46,021 nucleotides of DNA from SVQP01 sp045650025 (GTDB lineage: Bacteria; Bacillota; Clostridia; Oscillospirales; CAG-272). The stretch's first letter is position 1. Each line of letters opens with the position of its first letter. The stretch lies in assembly GCA_045650025.1 (NCBI GenBank), contig JAZRQR010000198.1, positions 1-46,021 on the forward strand, read 5' to 3'. The notes under the pieces were generated by a model, which was not told the origin of the DNA, did no database searches, and saw only the letters and a program-made list of their open reading frames with translations. The position numbers and the translations under genes are program-made. This document shows positions 15,393 to 23,924 of the stretch, piece by piece.

Positions 15393-17423
15393 TTATTTGT
15401 TGTTTTGGAAGTACTCGTTGAGCTGAACGTACAGCTGCTCATCCTTGAAGGTCAGCATGCCGGCATATATCATAATGTCGTTCATACCCATCTCGGGGTT
15501 CTCATCCACGTAGGTAAACAGCTTGAGGTACTGCTCCTTTGCCACGTCAAAGCCATCGGTCTTTGCAACCTCATACAGCTGCAGCACGGAGATTGCAGAC
15601 ACGCTGTAGGAAACGTAATAGCAGGGAGAGGTCACGGTCATACCGTACTGCCAGTAGCCATTGAGCATCTTTTCCACGCCGTAATCGGTGCAGATATATG
15701 TGTACAGCGCATCATACTCATCCGCGGAAATGGTACCGTCCGCCATGATCTCGTCAGCGCCCAAGCCATCATACTGATCCAGGTAAATTGCCTGCTCAAA
15801 GGTATCTACGGTAAAGCCTGCAATCGCAGAATACAGCATGTTCACCAGCGCATAGCTTCTGACCATTGCAAGAGCGTCACGCGAGTAATCGGAATGCTCC
15901 TCCAGGTAACACAGATACAGCAGCTCGTTGCCCTGAGAGTGCATTTCCAAGAGGTCATAGGACTGAGAATAGTCGGCGTCTGCATAGATCTCGCCACTGT
16001 ATACCTCATTCATGTAGTGACCAAACTCGTGCACGACGGTAAAGCAGTTGTCATAGCCCTTACCAAAGTACGCGATGGGCAGATTTTCGGAATAGATGGA
16101 GGTAACGAATGCGCCCTGATACTGACCTCTGAACATATTACCGTTGCTCATCAGGTTATTGAACTCATCCGAGAAAGAAATGGTCTTGTCGGGGTTGGAG
16201 GTGAACGCCATCAGGTCGATGTAATCGTTGACCAGCGTGTTACCGCTCAGGTTCTCAAAGAAGGGCTTGGTGGTCTGTGCGTAGTAAACGTCCTTGACGT
16301 CTGCAGCGGCATTCGAAAAACCGCTCCATGCCTGATATACGGTTGCAAATGCAGGCGCGATATAGGTCTTGGCATACTCGGAAAGCTGCGCGGCATCCTC
16401 ATAGGTGTAGTCTCTGCCGTAAACGTTCTCGTACGCGTACTCCAGATAGTTGTCATAGCCCATCAGCTGTGCCATCTTGTTGTTGTTATCCACAAACTCA
16501 TCGTACAGCTCGGACAGTCTGGATACCGAAACGCCACCCGCTACAACCTCTTCCTCAATGGCATTGTTCTTTTCCTTGAGGGCGGTGTATTCGGGATTGG
16601 AAACCGCGTTGGAGTCAAACAGGAATGCGTTGATCTCCTCTTCGGTCATGCCGTAGTAGTAGAAATCACGGTAGCAGGAATCATAGAAGGGCTGCGAGAG
16701 CGTATAGAACTGCGCAACCAGGTTAGTTCTGTAATCCTGCATGTAGGAGTAAGTCTCCTCCAGCGTGGTATCCTTCATGTTGCAGTAGTAAGCCACCATA
16801 GCCAGCTGCTGCTGAGAGAGTGCATACAGCACCAGATCATACAGCTCGGTATGTAAAGCGTCCACTGCGGCAAACTCTTCTGCCAAAGCGCCGGTCTCGG
16901 CATAGCCGTGCAGCGCGGGATCATACTTGGGAGCAGCCTCTACCAGAGCCTTAACCTCCTGGTACTTGGCTTCAATGATCGCCTCGTCTTCCTTGGTGAA
17001 CTTAAAGGTCAACTGCTCGGTATACTTGCTTTCGTATTCGCCCCAAGCGCAATCGGTGCAGCCTTCGTTCAGGCAACGTCTGACGCGGGAGGGCTCAGAG
17101 GAGGTTTCCTCAAAGTTGTGTCCCAATGCTTCAATGTTGCTATACTGCATTTTGCCGCACTTGGCGCACTTATAGTCGGTGGAGCCGTTACCGGTACAGG
17201 TGGGTGCCGTTTCCATGGAAACGCGCATATCGTGTCCGGATGCTTCAATGTCCACAACCTGCTTTTCTCCGCAAGAGCATACCTTGACCTCCACGCCTGC
17301 AGTGGTGCAGGTGGCAGCCTTGGAATCGGTTTCGGACAGCTCAAATTCATGCACGTGCGAGCCGCATGCAACCAGCGAGAACACAAATGCAAGGATCAAT
17401 AAAAGTGACAGTGTCTTTTTCAT
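15393..17423 (-). CDS. Lipoprotein M3-family oligoendopeptidase with His/Cys N-terminal repeats
   Basis: 676 residues. The start is the ATG at 17423, with GGAGG (17432-17436) 8 nt upstream. A lipoprotein signal (LVAC, Cys about residue 20) is followed by His/Cys repeats (about 24-110; TCTTAG...CSCG, TCTGNG...CAKCG, each ending in GH) like those of the giant lipoprotein. The rest is an M3 (thimet/PepF-like) metallopeptidase. The zinc site HEFGH is at 465-469 and Glu493 in LLEMHSQGNE is the likely third ligand, at the usual spacing of about 24. M3 enzymes normally cut short peptides in the cytosol, so a membrane-anchored extracellular form is uncommon and suggests peptide scavenging or trimming of surface proteins. 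It is a single gene with its own promoter. Confidence 0.9.
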   Translation of the reverse strand: MKKTLSLLLILAFVFSLVACGSHVHEFELSETDSKAATCTTAGVEVKVCSCGEKQVVDIEASGHDMRVSMETAPTCTGNGSTDYKCAKCGKMQYSNIEALGHNFEETSSEPSRVRRCLNEGCTDCAWGEYESKYTEQLTFKFTKEDEAIIEAKYQEVKALVEAAPKYDPALHGYAETGALAEEFAAVDALHTELYDLVLYALSQQQLAMVAYYCNMKDTTLEETYSYMQDYRTNLVAQFYTLSQPFYDSCYRDFYYYGMTEEEINAFLFDSNAVSNPEYTALKEKNNAIEEEVVAGGVSVSRLSELYDEFVDNNNKMAQLMGYDNYLEYAYENVYGRDYTYEDAAQLSEYAKTYIAPAFATVYQAWSGFSNAAADVKDVYYAQTTKPFFENLSGNTLVNDYIDLMAFTSNPDKTISFSDEFNNLMSNGNMFRGQYQGAFVTSIYSENLPIAYFGKGYDNCFTVVHEFGHYMNEVYSGEIYADADYSQSYDLLEMHSQGNELLYLCYLEEHSDYSRDALAMVRSYALVNMLYSAIAGFTVDTFEQAIYLDQYDGLGADEIMADGTISADEYDALYTYICTDYGVEKMLNGYWQYGMTVTSPCYYVSYSVSAISVLQLYEVAKTDGFDVAKEQYLKLFTYVDENPEMGMNDIMIYAGMLTFKDEQLYVQLNEYFQNNK

Positions 17424-17464
17424 ATTGTTTTTCCTCCATGTCACAAAGTATATAGTATATATGC

Positions 17465-17493
17465 ATTGTAACACATCGCGCCAAGAATTGCAA
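17465..17493 (-). promoter_or_regulatory. Promoter of the M3 peptidase gene
   Basis: Minus strand: TTGCAA (17493-17488), a 17-bp spacer and TACAAT (17470-17465) after TG. Confidence 0.75.
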
Positions 17494-17567
17494 GGCTTTT
17501 TGCAATCTTGCGCGCAAAAAGTTGCGTTTTTTCAAAAAATCATAGGCTTCCCTGCCGCAATTCGCAC

Positions 17568-17596
17568 TTGAAAAGAGGGCGGCTTTGTGCTATAAT
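17568..17596 (+). promoter_or_regulatory. Promoter of the GH36 operon
   Basis: TTGAAA (17568-17573), a 17-bp spacer and TATAAT (17591-17596) after TG. It diverges from the M3 peptidase promoter. Confidence 0.8.
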
Positions 17597-17631
17597 AAAA
17601 CAAAGTACACCGCCATGACGGGGAGGTTTTT

Positions 17632-19695
17632 ATGGAACTGCAATTTGGAGTATTACGCTTTTGCATAGAGGACGGGCGCGTGCGCCTTGCAAGCATACAC
17701 GGCATACCGCTCGCGGACAACTGCAGCCTGTGCGAGGTACAGCTGGCAGGTGGGATCAAGGATACGCATCTGGGCGTCAAGATGATCCGCTCCTCCGAGG
17801 GAAGAAAGCTGCGCTACCTTTCGCATACGCTGACCGAGACCGCGCTGACCCTGACGATGCAAAGCGAGCTTGTGCGTGCCACGCTGACTATGCTGACACA
17901 CGCAGATTGCGATGCGGTGCAGATCGCCACACAGGTGGAAAACGTTTCGTCCGAGCCGCTGGTGCTGGAGGAGGTCTCCTCATTCGTGCTGCCCGGCTTT
18001 GCACCGCAGCACCGCGTCAAGAGCCTGGAATTTACCCGCTTTTTGCAAAGCCACCACGCCGAATGCCAGCCCGATACGCGCAGCTTTGACGCGCTGGGCA
18101 TGTACCAGATGGGCGGCGAGAGCCAAAAGCGCATTGCCTTTTGCAACGTGGGCAGCTGGTCCACCAAGGAGGCGCTGCCGCAGGGCATCATTCGCGATAC
18201 CGAAAGCGGCAATTGCCTGATGTTCCAGATCGAGAGCAGCCAATCCTGGTATTACGAGATCGGCGACTCGCAAAGCGCCTTCTACCTCTACTTAGGCGGC
18301 GCAAACGCCACGCACGGCGGCTGGAGCAAGCGCCTTGCCCCCGGCGAATGCTACTGCACCCCCTCGGTCTCGCTTGCCTTGGGCAAAAACTTGGACAGCC
18401 TGCTTGCCAACATGACGCGCCACCGCCGCCACATTGCGGGAAAGTGCGCGCCCGATGCGCATCTGCCCTCCATTTTCAACGAATACATGCACCTCTCCTG
18501 GGATAGCCCCTCGGCAGAGGCGACCCGCACGTACGCTCCCGTCGTCAGCAAGCTGGGCACGAAATATTACGTCATTGACTGCGGCTGGCACAACGAGGAG
18601 GACGGAAACGTCATTTACCCCTACGTGGGACATTGGAAGCAGAGCGAGAAGCGCTTCCCCCTGGGCGTGCGCGAGACGACCGACTACATCCGCTCGCTTG
18701 GCATGAAGGCAGGACTTTGGATCGAGCCCGAGATCATTGGCTGCAAGTGCGCCGAAATGCTGGATTTTTACGAGGACGATTGCTTCTTACAGCGTTTTGG
18801 CAAGCGCATTTGCACCATGAACCGCTATTTCCTTGACTACAGACACCCCAAGGTGATCTCTTACATGACCGAATCCATTCGCCGTATGGTGGAGGATTAC
18901 GGAGCAGATTACATTAAAATGGACTTTAACCAGGACTGCGGCATTGGCACCGACCGCGATGCGCTGACGCCCGGCGAGGGTCTGGAATCCCACGCACGCG
19001 CCTACCTTGCCTGGATCGACGCTATGCGTGCCCGTTTCCCACAGGTGCTGTTTGAAACCTGCTCCTCGGGCGGTATGCGCATGGATTACGCCACGCTCTC
19101 GCATTTCTCGATCGTGTCCACCTCGGACCAGACCTCGTATCTGCGTTATCCCTACATTGCAGGCAACATCCTCTCTGCCGCGCTGCCCGAGCAGGCAGCC
19201 GTGTGGAGCTATCCCGTAGGCACCGACACCCCCGGCTTTACCCCCACCGCCGAGTGGGTCAACGAGCACATTTCGGACGAGCAGATCATTATGAACATGG
19301 TCAACAGCCTGCTGGGACGCATTCACCTGGCAAGCCACCTGGAGCTGCTCAGCGCACAAAAGCTCGACTTGATTGCCCAAGGACTTGCCTACTACGACGG
19401 CATGATCGACTTTAAAAAGACCGCCGTTCCCTACATGCCCCTGGGGCTGGCCCGCTTTGGCAGCACCTTGGTGGCAAGCGGCTTAAAGGACGACGGCAAG
19501 CTGCTGCTTGCCGTTTGGAATCTGGGCGGTGAGAGAGAGCTGCGCATTCCGCTGGCAGATCTGCAGCCCGTGGGTGCACGCGTCGCTTACCCCGCAGACG
19601 CGCGCGGTGTGACCTGCACACTTGACGCAAACACCCTGACCGTACACTTTACCGAGGACTACCAGGCAAGAATGCTTGAAATCACGCTCAGTTAA
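17632..19695 (+). CDS. GH36 alpha-galactosidase
   Basis: 687 residues, near the family norm, with no signal peptide, so cytosolic. GGGGAGG lies 6 nt before the ATG. The N-terminal beta-sandwich (to about residue 270) is followed by the TIM barrel. Asp431 in YIKMDFNQD is the expected nucleophile, and Asp499 in STSDQTS is the expected acid/base. WIEPE near 368 and FETCSSGG near 478 are further family landmarks. Members release terminal alpha-galactose from oligosaccharides such as raffinose-type sugars or host glycans. The gene leads an operon with a UroD-like protein (start 10 nt after this stop) and a metallophosphoesterase. No transporter is linked. An alpha-N-acetylgalactosaminidase within the same clan is the main alternative. 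Confidence 0.92.
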   Translation: MELQFGVLRFCIEDGRVRLASIHGIPLADNCSLCEVQLAGGIKDTHLGVKMIRSSEGRKLRYLSHTLTETALTLTMQSELVRATLTMLTHADCDAVQIATQVENVSSEPLVLEEVSSFVLPGFAPQHRVKSLEFTRFLQSHHAECQPDTRSFDALGMYQMGGESQKRIAFCNVGSWSTKEALPQGIIRDTESGNCLMFQIESSQSWYYEIGDSQSAFYLYLGGANATHGGWSKRLAPGECYCTPSVSLALGKNLDSLLANMTRHRRHIAGKCAPDAHLPSIFNEYMHLSWDSPSAEATRTYAPVVSKLGTKYYVIDCGWHNEEDGNVIYPYVGHWKQSEKRFPLGVRETTDYIRSLGMKAGLWIEPEIIGCKCAEMLDFYEDDCFLQRFGKRICTMNRYFLDYRHPKVISYMTESIRRMVEDYGADYIKMDFNQDCGIGTDRDALTPGEGLESHARAYLAWIDAMRARFPQVLFETCSSGGMRMDYATLSHFSIVSTSDQTSYLRYPYIAGNILSAALPEQAAVWSYPVGTDTPGFTPTAEWVNEHISDEQIIMNMVNSLLGRIHLASHLELLSAQKLDLIAQGLAYYDGMIDFKKTAVPYMPLGLARFGSTLVASGLKDDGKLLLAVWNLGGERELRIPLADLQPVGARVAYPADARGVTCTLDANTLTVHFTEDYQARMLEITLS

Positions 19696-19705
19696 GGAGA
19701 ATGTC

Positions 19706-20803
19706 ATGATCATAGAAAAAGCTAAGGAAACCATGACCTCGCGCGAGCGCGTGCGCAGGACGTTTGAGTTTGAAAAGACCGACCGCGTGCCCATCGGCTA
19801 CGACGCCAACGGTGGCATTCACGCACGCCTTTGTGCGGCTCTCGGGATTGCCCCGACCGATGCAGAGGGGCTATACCAAGCGCTTGGCGTGGACACACGC
19901 TCCATCGGCGCGCCCTATATCGGCCCGCAGCTGCATGCCGTGCCCGAAAACCGCATGGTCAATCAGCTGGAGGGCTGCATCATGCGCTGGGTGGAGCACG
20001 CAAGCGGCGGCTACTGGGATTTTTGCGATTTTCCCTTAAAGGATGCCGAGGACGAGCTGTTTGACGCCTTCCCCATTCCCAATCCCGATCACTTTGACTA
20101 CGACGCGGCTCTTGCACACGCCAAAAGCTACGGCGGCAAGTACGCCTTGTACGTAGGCGACCCCGGCACGCCCGACATCATCAACTCCAACGGGCGCATC
20201 ATGGGCATGGAGGACGTGCTCTGCCACCTGATACTGGACGACGAGGCTGCCATGTCCTTTATGCGCCGCCGCGCGGCATTTCAGCTGGCGGTCATGGAGC
20301 GTCTGCTCGACAAATGCCGCGGCTATATTGATTTTGTGTGGCTTGGCGAGGACCTTGGCACGCAGATCGCGCCCATGATCAGCCTTGACCTCTACCGCGA
20401 GCAGATCAAGCCCATCCACAAGCAGTTTATCGACCTTGCCGCATCGCACTCTCTGCCCAGCATGATGCACTCCTGCGGCAGCAGCTCCTGGGTGTACGAG
20501 GATCTGATCGAGCTGGGACTTCGCGGTGTGGACACCCTGCAGCCCGAGGCTGTCAATATGTCGCCCGCGTATCTTGCCAAGCACTTTGGCGGCAGGCTCA
20601 ACTTCCGCGGCTGTATCTCCACCGCAGGCCCCCTTGCCTACGGCACGGCTGCCGAAACCGAGCAGGTCTGCCGTGAAACCTTGGAAACCATGATGGCGGT
20701 ACGCGGCTACCACTTTGCGCCCACCCACGCCATTCAGGATAACTCTCCCACCGAAAACGTGCTTGCTATGTATAGGGCGGCACACAAATACGGACAATAT
20801 TAA
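19706..20803 (+). CDS. Uroporphyrinogen-decarboxylase-like (UroD/MtaA-type) protein
   Basis: 365 residues. The second ATG at 19706 is chosen because AAGGAG lies 6 nt upstream; the ATG at 19701 would be only 1 nt from it. Features of the UroD superfamily are RVRRTFEFEKTDRVPIGYD near the start, DFVWLGEDLGTQ near 215 and SLPSMMHSCGSS near 255, with a His/Cys pair that binds zinc in the MtaA-type methyltransferase branch, and GCISTAGPLAYGT near 305. True heme enzymes would be linked to hem genes, and none occur here. Its place between GH36 and a metallophosphoesterase suggests work on a sugar-derived or methylated compound instead. The reaction is unknown. Confidence 0.8.
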   Translation: MIIEKAKETMTSRERVRRTFEFEKTDRVPIGYDANGGIHARLCAALGIAPTDAEGLYQALGVDTRSIGAPYIGPQLHAVPENRMVNQLEGCIMRWVEHASGGYWDFCDFPLKDAEDELFDAFPIPNPDHFDYDAALAHAKSYGGKYALYVGDPGTPDIINSNGRIMGMEDVLCHLILDDEAAMSFMRRRAAFQLAVMERLLDKCRGYIDFVWLGEDLGTQIAPMISLDLYREQIKPIHKQFIDLAASHSLPSMMHSCGSSSWVYEDLIELGLRGVDTLQPEAVNMSPAYLAKHFGGRLNFRGCISTAGPLAYGTAAETEQVCRETLETMMAVRGYHFAPTHAIQDNSPTENVLAMYRAAHKYGQY

Positions 20804-20818
20804 GAAAGGCGGTCACTT

Positions 20819-21940
20819 ATGATCACTCCCACTCTTCCCGAATACATGCTGACCTATCCCACCGTGTTTGCCGTGGGTGACCAATACCAGATCTTTATGC
20901 CCTTCTCGGACGAGGTGATCGTCTGGGTCAAGGTGGGCGACCGCATCTTTTACGACCATTGCAACGGCGTGCTTCGCTCGCGCACCAACATGCACCGCGT
21001 CACGCTGCCTATGTCCGTGCTGGACGAGGCAAAGGAATATACCGTTTGCTACCGCAAGATGATCGACCGCTCGCCCTACTTCCCCAAGAGCGAGGACGAG
21101 CGCACGCTGACCGTGCCCTTCCGCCCCATCAAGGAGGATGGCAGCCTCAACGTGTACCACGTATCCGATGCGCACAACCTGGTTGCCGAGCCGGTTGCGG
21201 CGGGGCAATATTTCGGTGATGCGCTGGATCTGCTCATTCTCAACGGTGACATTCCCAATCACAGCGGTGACGTGCGCAACTTCAATGCCATCTGCGAGAT
21301 CGCGTCCGGCATCACGCGCGGACAAATCCCCTGCGCCTTTGCGCGCGGCAACCACGACACGCGCGGCATTCACGCCGAGGATATGCCCGACTACATCCCG
21401 ATCAAGGACGGCAAGACCTACTACACCTTCCGCGCAGGCTGCGTGTGGGGGCTCTTACTGGATTGCGGCGAGGACAAGCCCGACTCCAACGAGGAATACG
21501 GGTACACCATCTGCTTCCATGAATTCCGCGTGGAGGAGACCGATTTTTTGCGCCGCGTCATCGCGCATGCGGACGAGGAATACAACGCTCCCGGCGTCAA
21601 GTATCGCCTGGTCATCTCGCACATCGGCTTTACGCACATCCAGCAGCATCCCTTTGATATTGAGCAGGAGCTTTATGGCGAATGGACCAAACTCGTCTCG
21701 CAGATGCAGCCCGATCTGCTGCTCTACGGACACCACCACACCGTCCGCATCTGCCCGCCCGGCTGCTCGTTTGACGACCACGGTCAGCCCTGCACCGCCA
21801 TCATTGGCTCCAAGCCCATCTTCTCCGCCGAGGGCAACGGCTTTATCGGCTGCGGCGTGACCCTCTACCCCGACGGCACCAAGCGCGTGATCTTCAATGA
21901 CCACATGGGCAACGTGCTGACGGATGAAACCATTCAATAA
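20819..21940 (+). CDS. Calcineurin-like metallophosphoesterase
   Basis: 373 residues, soluble, start 15 nt after the UroD-like gene with AAAGGCGG upstream of the ATG. The two-metal phosphoesterase motifs appear in order: VSDAH near 118, NGDIPNH near 142, ARGNHDT near 177, SHIGF near 265 and YGHHH near 305. The first 100 residues form a beta-rich lead domain that resembles the Ig-like N-terminal part of purple-acid-phosphatase-type enzymes. It is the last gene of the GH36 operon. A phosphomonoester or phosphodiester linked to the glycan, such as teichoic-acid-like or phosphorylated sugars, is a plausible substrate by context only. Confidence 0.85.
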   Translation: MITPTLPEYMLTYPTVFAVGDQYQIFMPFSDEVIVWVKVGDRIFYDHCNGVLRSRTNMHRVTLPMSVLDEAKEYTVCYRKMIDRSPYFPKSEDERTLTVPFRPIKEDGSLNVYHVSDAHNLVAEPVAAGQYFGDALDLLILNGDIPNHSGDVRNFNAICEIASGITRGQIPCAFARGNHDTRGIHAEDMPDYIPIKDGKTYYTFRAGCVWGLLLDCGEDKPDSNEEYGYTICFHEFRVEETDFLRRVIAHADEEYNAPGVKYRLVISHIGFTHIQQHPFDIEQELYGEWTKLVSQMQPDLLLYGHHHTVRICPPGCSFDDHGQPCTAIIGSKPIFSAEGNGFIGCGVTLYPDGTKRVIFNDHMGNVLTDETIQ

Positions 21941-21943
21941 TAC

Positions 21944-21977
21944 AAAACAGGCAAAGCTTTACAGCTTTGCCTGTTTT
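21944..21977. terminator. Bidirectional terminator between convergent genes
   Basis: AAAACAGGCAAAGC (21944-21957), loop TTTACA, complementary arm 21964-21977. It serves the metallophosphoesterase gene and, on the other strand, the LRR lipoprotein gene. Confidence 0.88.
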
Positions 21978-21984
21978 CTTAATC

Positions 21985-23829
21985 TCATATCCCCGGATCA
22001 CGGGTCACAGAACCGTCTGTGCAATGTATCACGTAAGTCTTTGACATGTCATCGTAATGCGGCTTCTTTTCCACCGCTTCCCATTGTGCTACGGTGCCGC
22101 CAAATTGAATTTTGGTCAGATCACACCAGTTGAAGGCATATTCACCGATCGATGTCAGCCCTGCCGGCAAGGTCACCTGCGCAAGCACATCGCAAGAATT
22201 AAATGCCTTGTCGGGAATTTGGGTAACACCATTGCCTACCTTGACACTTTCGAGCGAATCACACCGCTCAAATGCGTTTTTCCCTATGCTTGTAACCGAA
22301 TCGGAAATGACAACCCGCTTCAGCTTGTCACAGTAAGCAAATGCATACGGTGCAATGGTCTCCACCCCCTCGGGCACGGTAAAGCTTGTCTTTTTCTTTC
22401 CTATGGCATAGCAAATCAAGGTCTTCCCCTCTTTGTCATACAGATCCCCTTCCATCGAAGAGAATACGAGATTCTCTGCATCCACCTCAAAGCTTTTAAG
22501 CGCGTGGCACTGCGCAAACGCGTAATCTCCCAGCTGCGTCACGTTGGCATGGAACGTAACGGAGGAAATCGAGGAGCACTTCCAAAACGCAGACTCACCA
22601 ATGGAAATCAGTGAAGCAGGCAACTCTATATTTTTCAAAGAATAGCAGCTTAAAAACGCTGAGTCTCCAATGCTGGTAATGCCTTCCGGAAGCACCACGC
22701 TTGTCAGATTTTCGCAGCCGAAGAATAACCCGTTCGGCACCTCGGTAATGCACTTCGGCAGAGAAATCTCAGTAAGAGCGGTACAATACTGAAACGCATA
22801 AGAAGCAATTTTCGTCACACCATCCGGCAACTCCACCGTTTTAAGTGCGTAGCAATTTGAAAAGGCGCCCTGACCAATCTCAGTCAAGCTACCGGGCAGC
22901 TCGATTTGCGCAAGGCTTCGGCAATCATCAAAAGCATCTTCCCCAATCGACTCGACACCCGCGGGCAACGTCACGTGCACAAGCGCGGTTGCTCCTGCGA
23001 ACGCGTTTATGCCAATTGCACTCACACCATCGGGCAAAGTAAAAGTATCTTCTTTCTTGGCAGGCGCGTAACGCAGCAAGGTCTTGCCGTCCTTGGTATA
23101 CAGATTGCCGTCAATAGACGCGTAGACGGGATTGTTCGGGTCTACCGTAATATTGGAAAGCTTGTACGTAAAAGGTTCGGAAATAAACGCATCCTCCGCA
23201 ATGTGTGTAATGTATTGGTGGATCACAATACTCGAGGCATCCGACTGCATGACCTTGCTGCCAATGCCCGTCACAAGCTGTCCGTTATACGTTTTGGGAA
23301 TCACGATCTCCCGGTCAGAGATATTGTATCCCACCTCTTTTACGTAGTAAGTACCGTCCTCATATTGGCCATACTTCAGATTTTGTGTGCCATAAGGAAT
23401 GCTTTGGGTTTTTTGAACCGTACCGCACATAACGCATGCATAGCTTCGCAAGCCTTCCTCGGTTAGGGTAGGTGCTTTGTCAGTCCTCCAATCATACCGG
23501 CACTCCACAATGGGTGTCTGTTCCGGCACAATCAAAATTTCTCCGCACGCAGAGCAATGCGTTCCCTCGGTCAAGCCCGATTGCGTGCAGGTTGCATCCA
23601 CCGCTGCGTCAATGACCTCGGTGTGCCCCAGCGCAGGAAGCGTGACTTGCGCAACGGTGATCTCACCGCAAGCAGCACAATGCTTACCATCGCTCACCCC
23701 CGATTGGGTACATGTAGCAGGAATGCCCGCATCCACAATCTCGGTGTGAACGTGCACTTCGGCGATATTGCATGCAGCCAACAAAAAAAGCGCGAATAAA
23801 ATAAGAAAAAATATGTATATCCGTTTCAT
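21985..23829 (-). CDS. BspA-type leucine-rich-repeat lipoprotein with His/Cys repeats
   Basis: 614 residues. The ATG at 23829 is preferred over the GTG six codons upstream because GGAG lies 7 nt before it. The signal ends in a lipobox (LLAAC, Cys about 19). Residues about 27-130 hold two clear His/Cys repeats (TCTQSG...HCAACG, TCTQSG...HCSACG, with LGHTEV between them) and a degenerate third. The rest is LRR_5/BspA repeats of about 23 residues, for example ITSIGDSAFLSCYSLKNIEL, broken by short inserts near 220 and 440. BspA-type proteins bind host matrix or other bacteria. It is encoded 95 nt behind the GH43 gene on the same strand, with a weak TGTTACAGT extended -10 in the gap. Confidence 0.9.
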   Translation of the reverse strand: MKRIYIFFLILFALFLLAACNIAEVHVHTEIVDAGIPATCTQSGVSDGKHCAACGEITVAQVTLPALGHTEVIDAAVDATCTQSGLTEGTHCSACGEILIVPEQTPIVECRYDWRTDKAPTLTEEGLRSYACVMCGTVQKTQSIPYGTQNLKYGQYEDGTYYVKEVGYNISDREIVIPKTYNGQLVTGIGSKVMQSDASSIVIHQYITHIAEDAFISEPFTYKLSNITVDPNNPVYASIDGNLYTKDGKTLLRYAPAKKEDTFTLPDGVSAIGINAFAGATALVHVTLPAGVESIGEDAFDDCRSLAQIELPGSLTEIGQGAFSNCYALKTVELPDGVTKIASYAFQYCTALTEISLPKCITEVPNGLFFGCENLTSVVLPEGITSIGDSAFLSCYSLKNIELPASLISIGESAFWKCSSISSVTFHANVTQLGDYAFAQCHALKSFEVDAENLVFSSMEGDLYDKEGKTLICYAIGKKKTSFTVPEGVETIAPYAFAYCDKLKRVVISDSVTSIGKNAFERCDSLESVKVGNGVTQIPDKAFNSCDVLAQVTLPAGLTSIGEYAFNWCDLTKIQFGGTVAQWEAVEKKPHYDDMSKTYVIHCTDGSVTRDPGI

Positions 23830-23883
23830 CCTGAGTCTCCAATTCACATTATCTCTACCTTACTGTAACAAACGAAACGCCAT

Positions 23884-23905
23884 AAAATTCGCTTCGCGAT
23901 TTATT
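23884..23905 (-). terminator. Weak hairpin after the GH43 gene
   Basis: On the minus strand AAATCGC, loop GAA, GCGAATTTTA. The stem is short and the T-run brief, so read-through into the LRR gene is possible. Confidence 0.35.
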
Positions 23906-23924
23906 TTTTCTTAATTTTCTCAAA

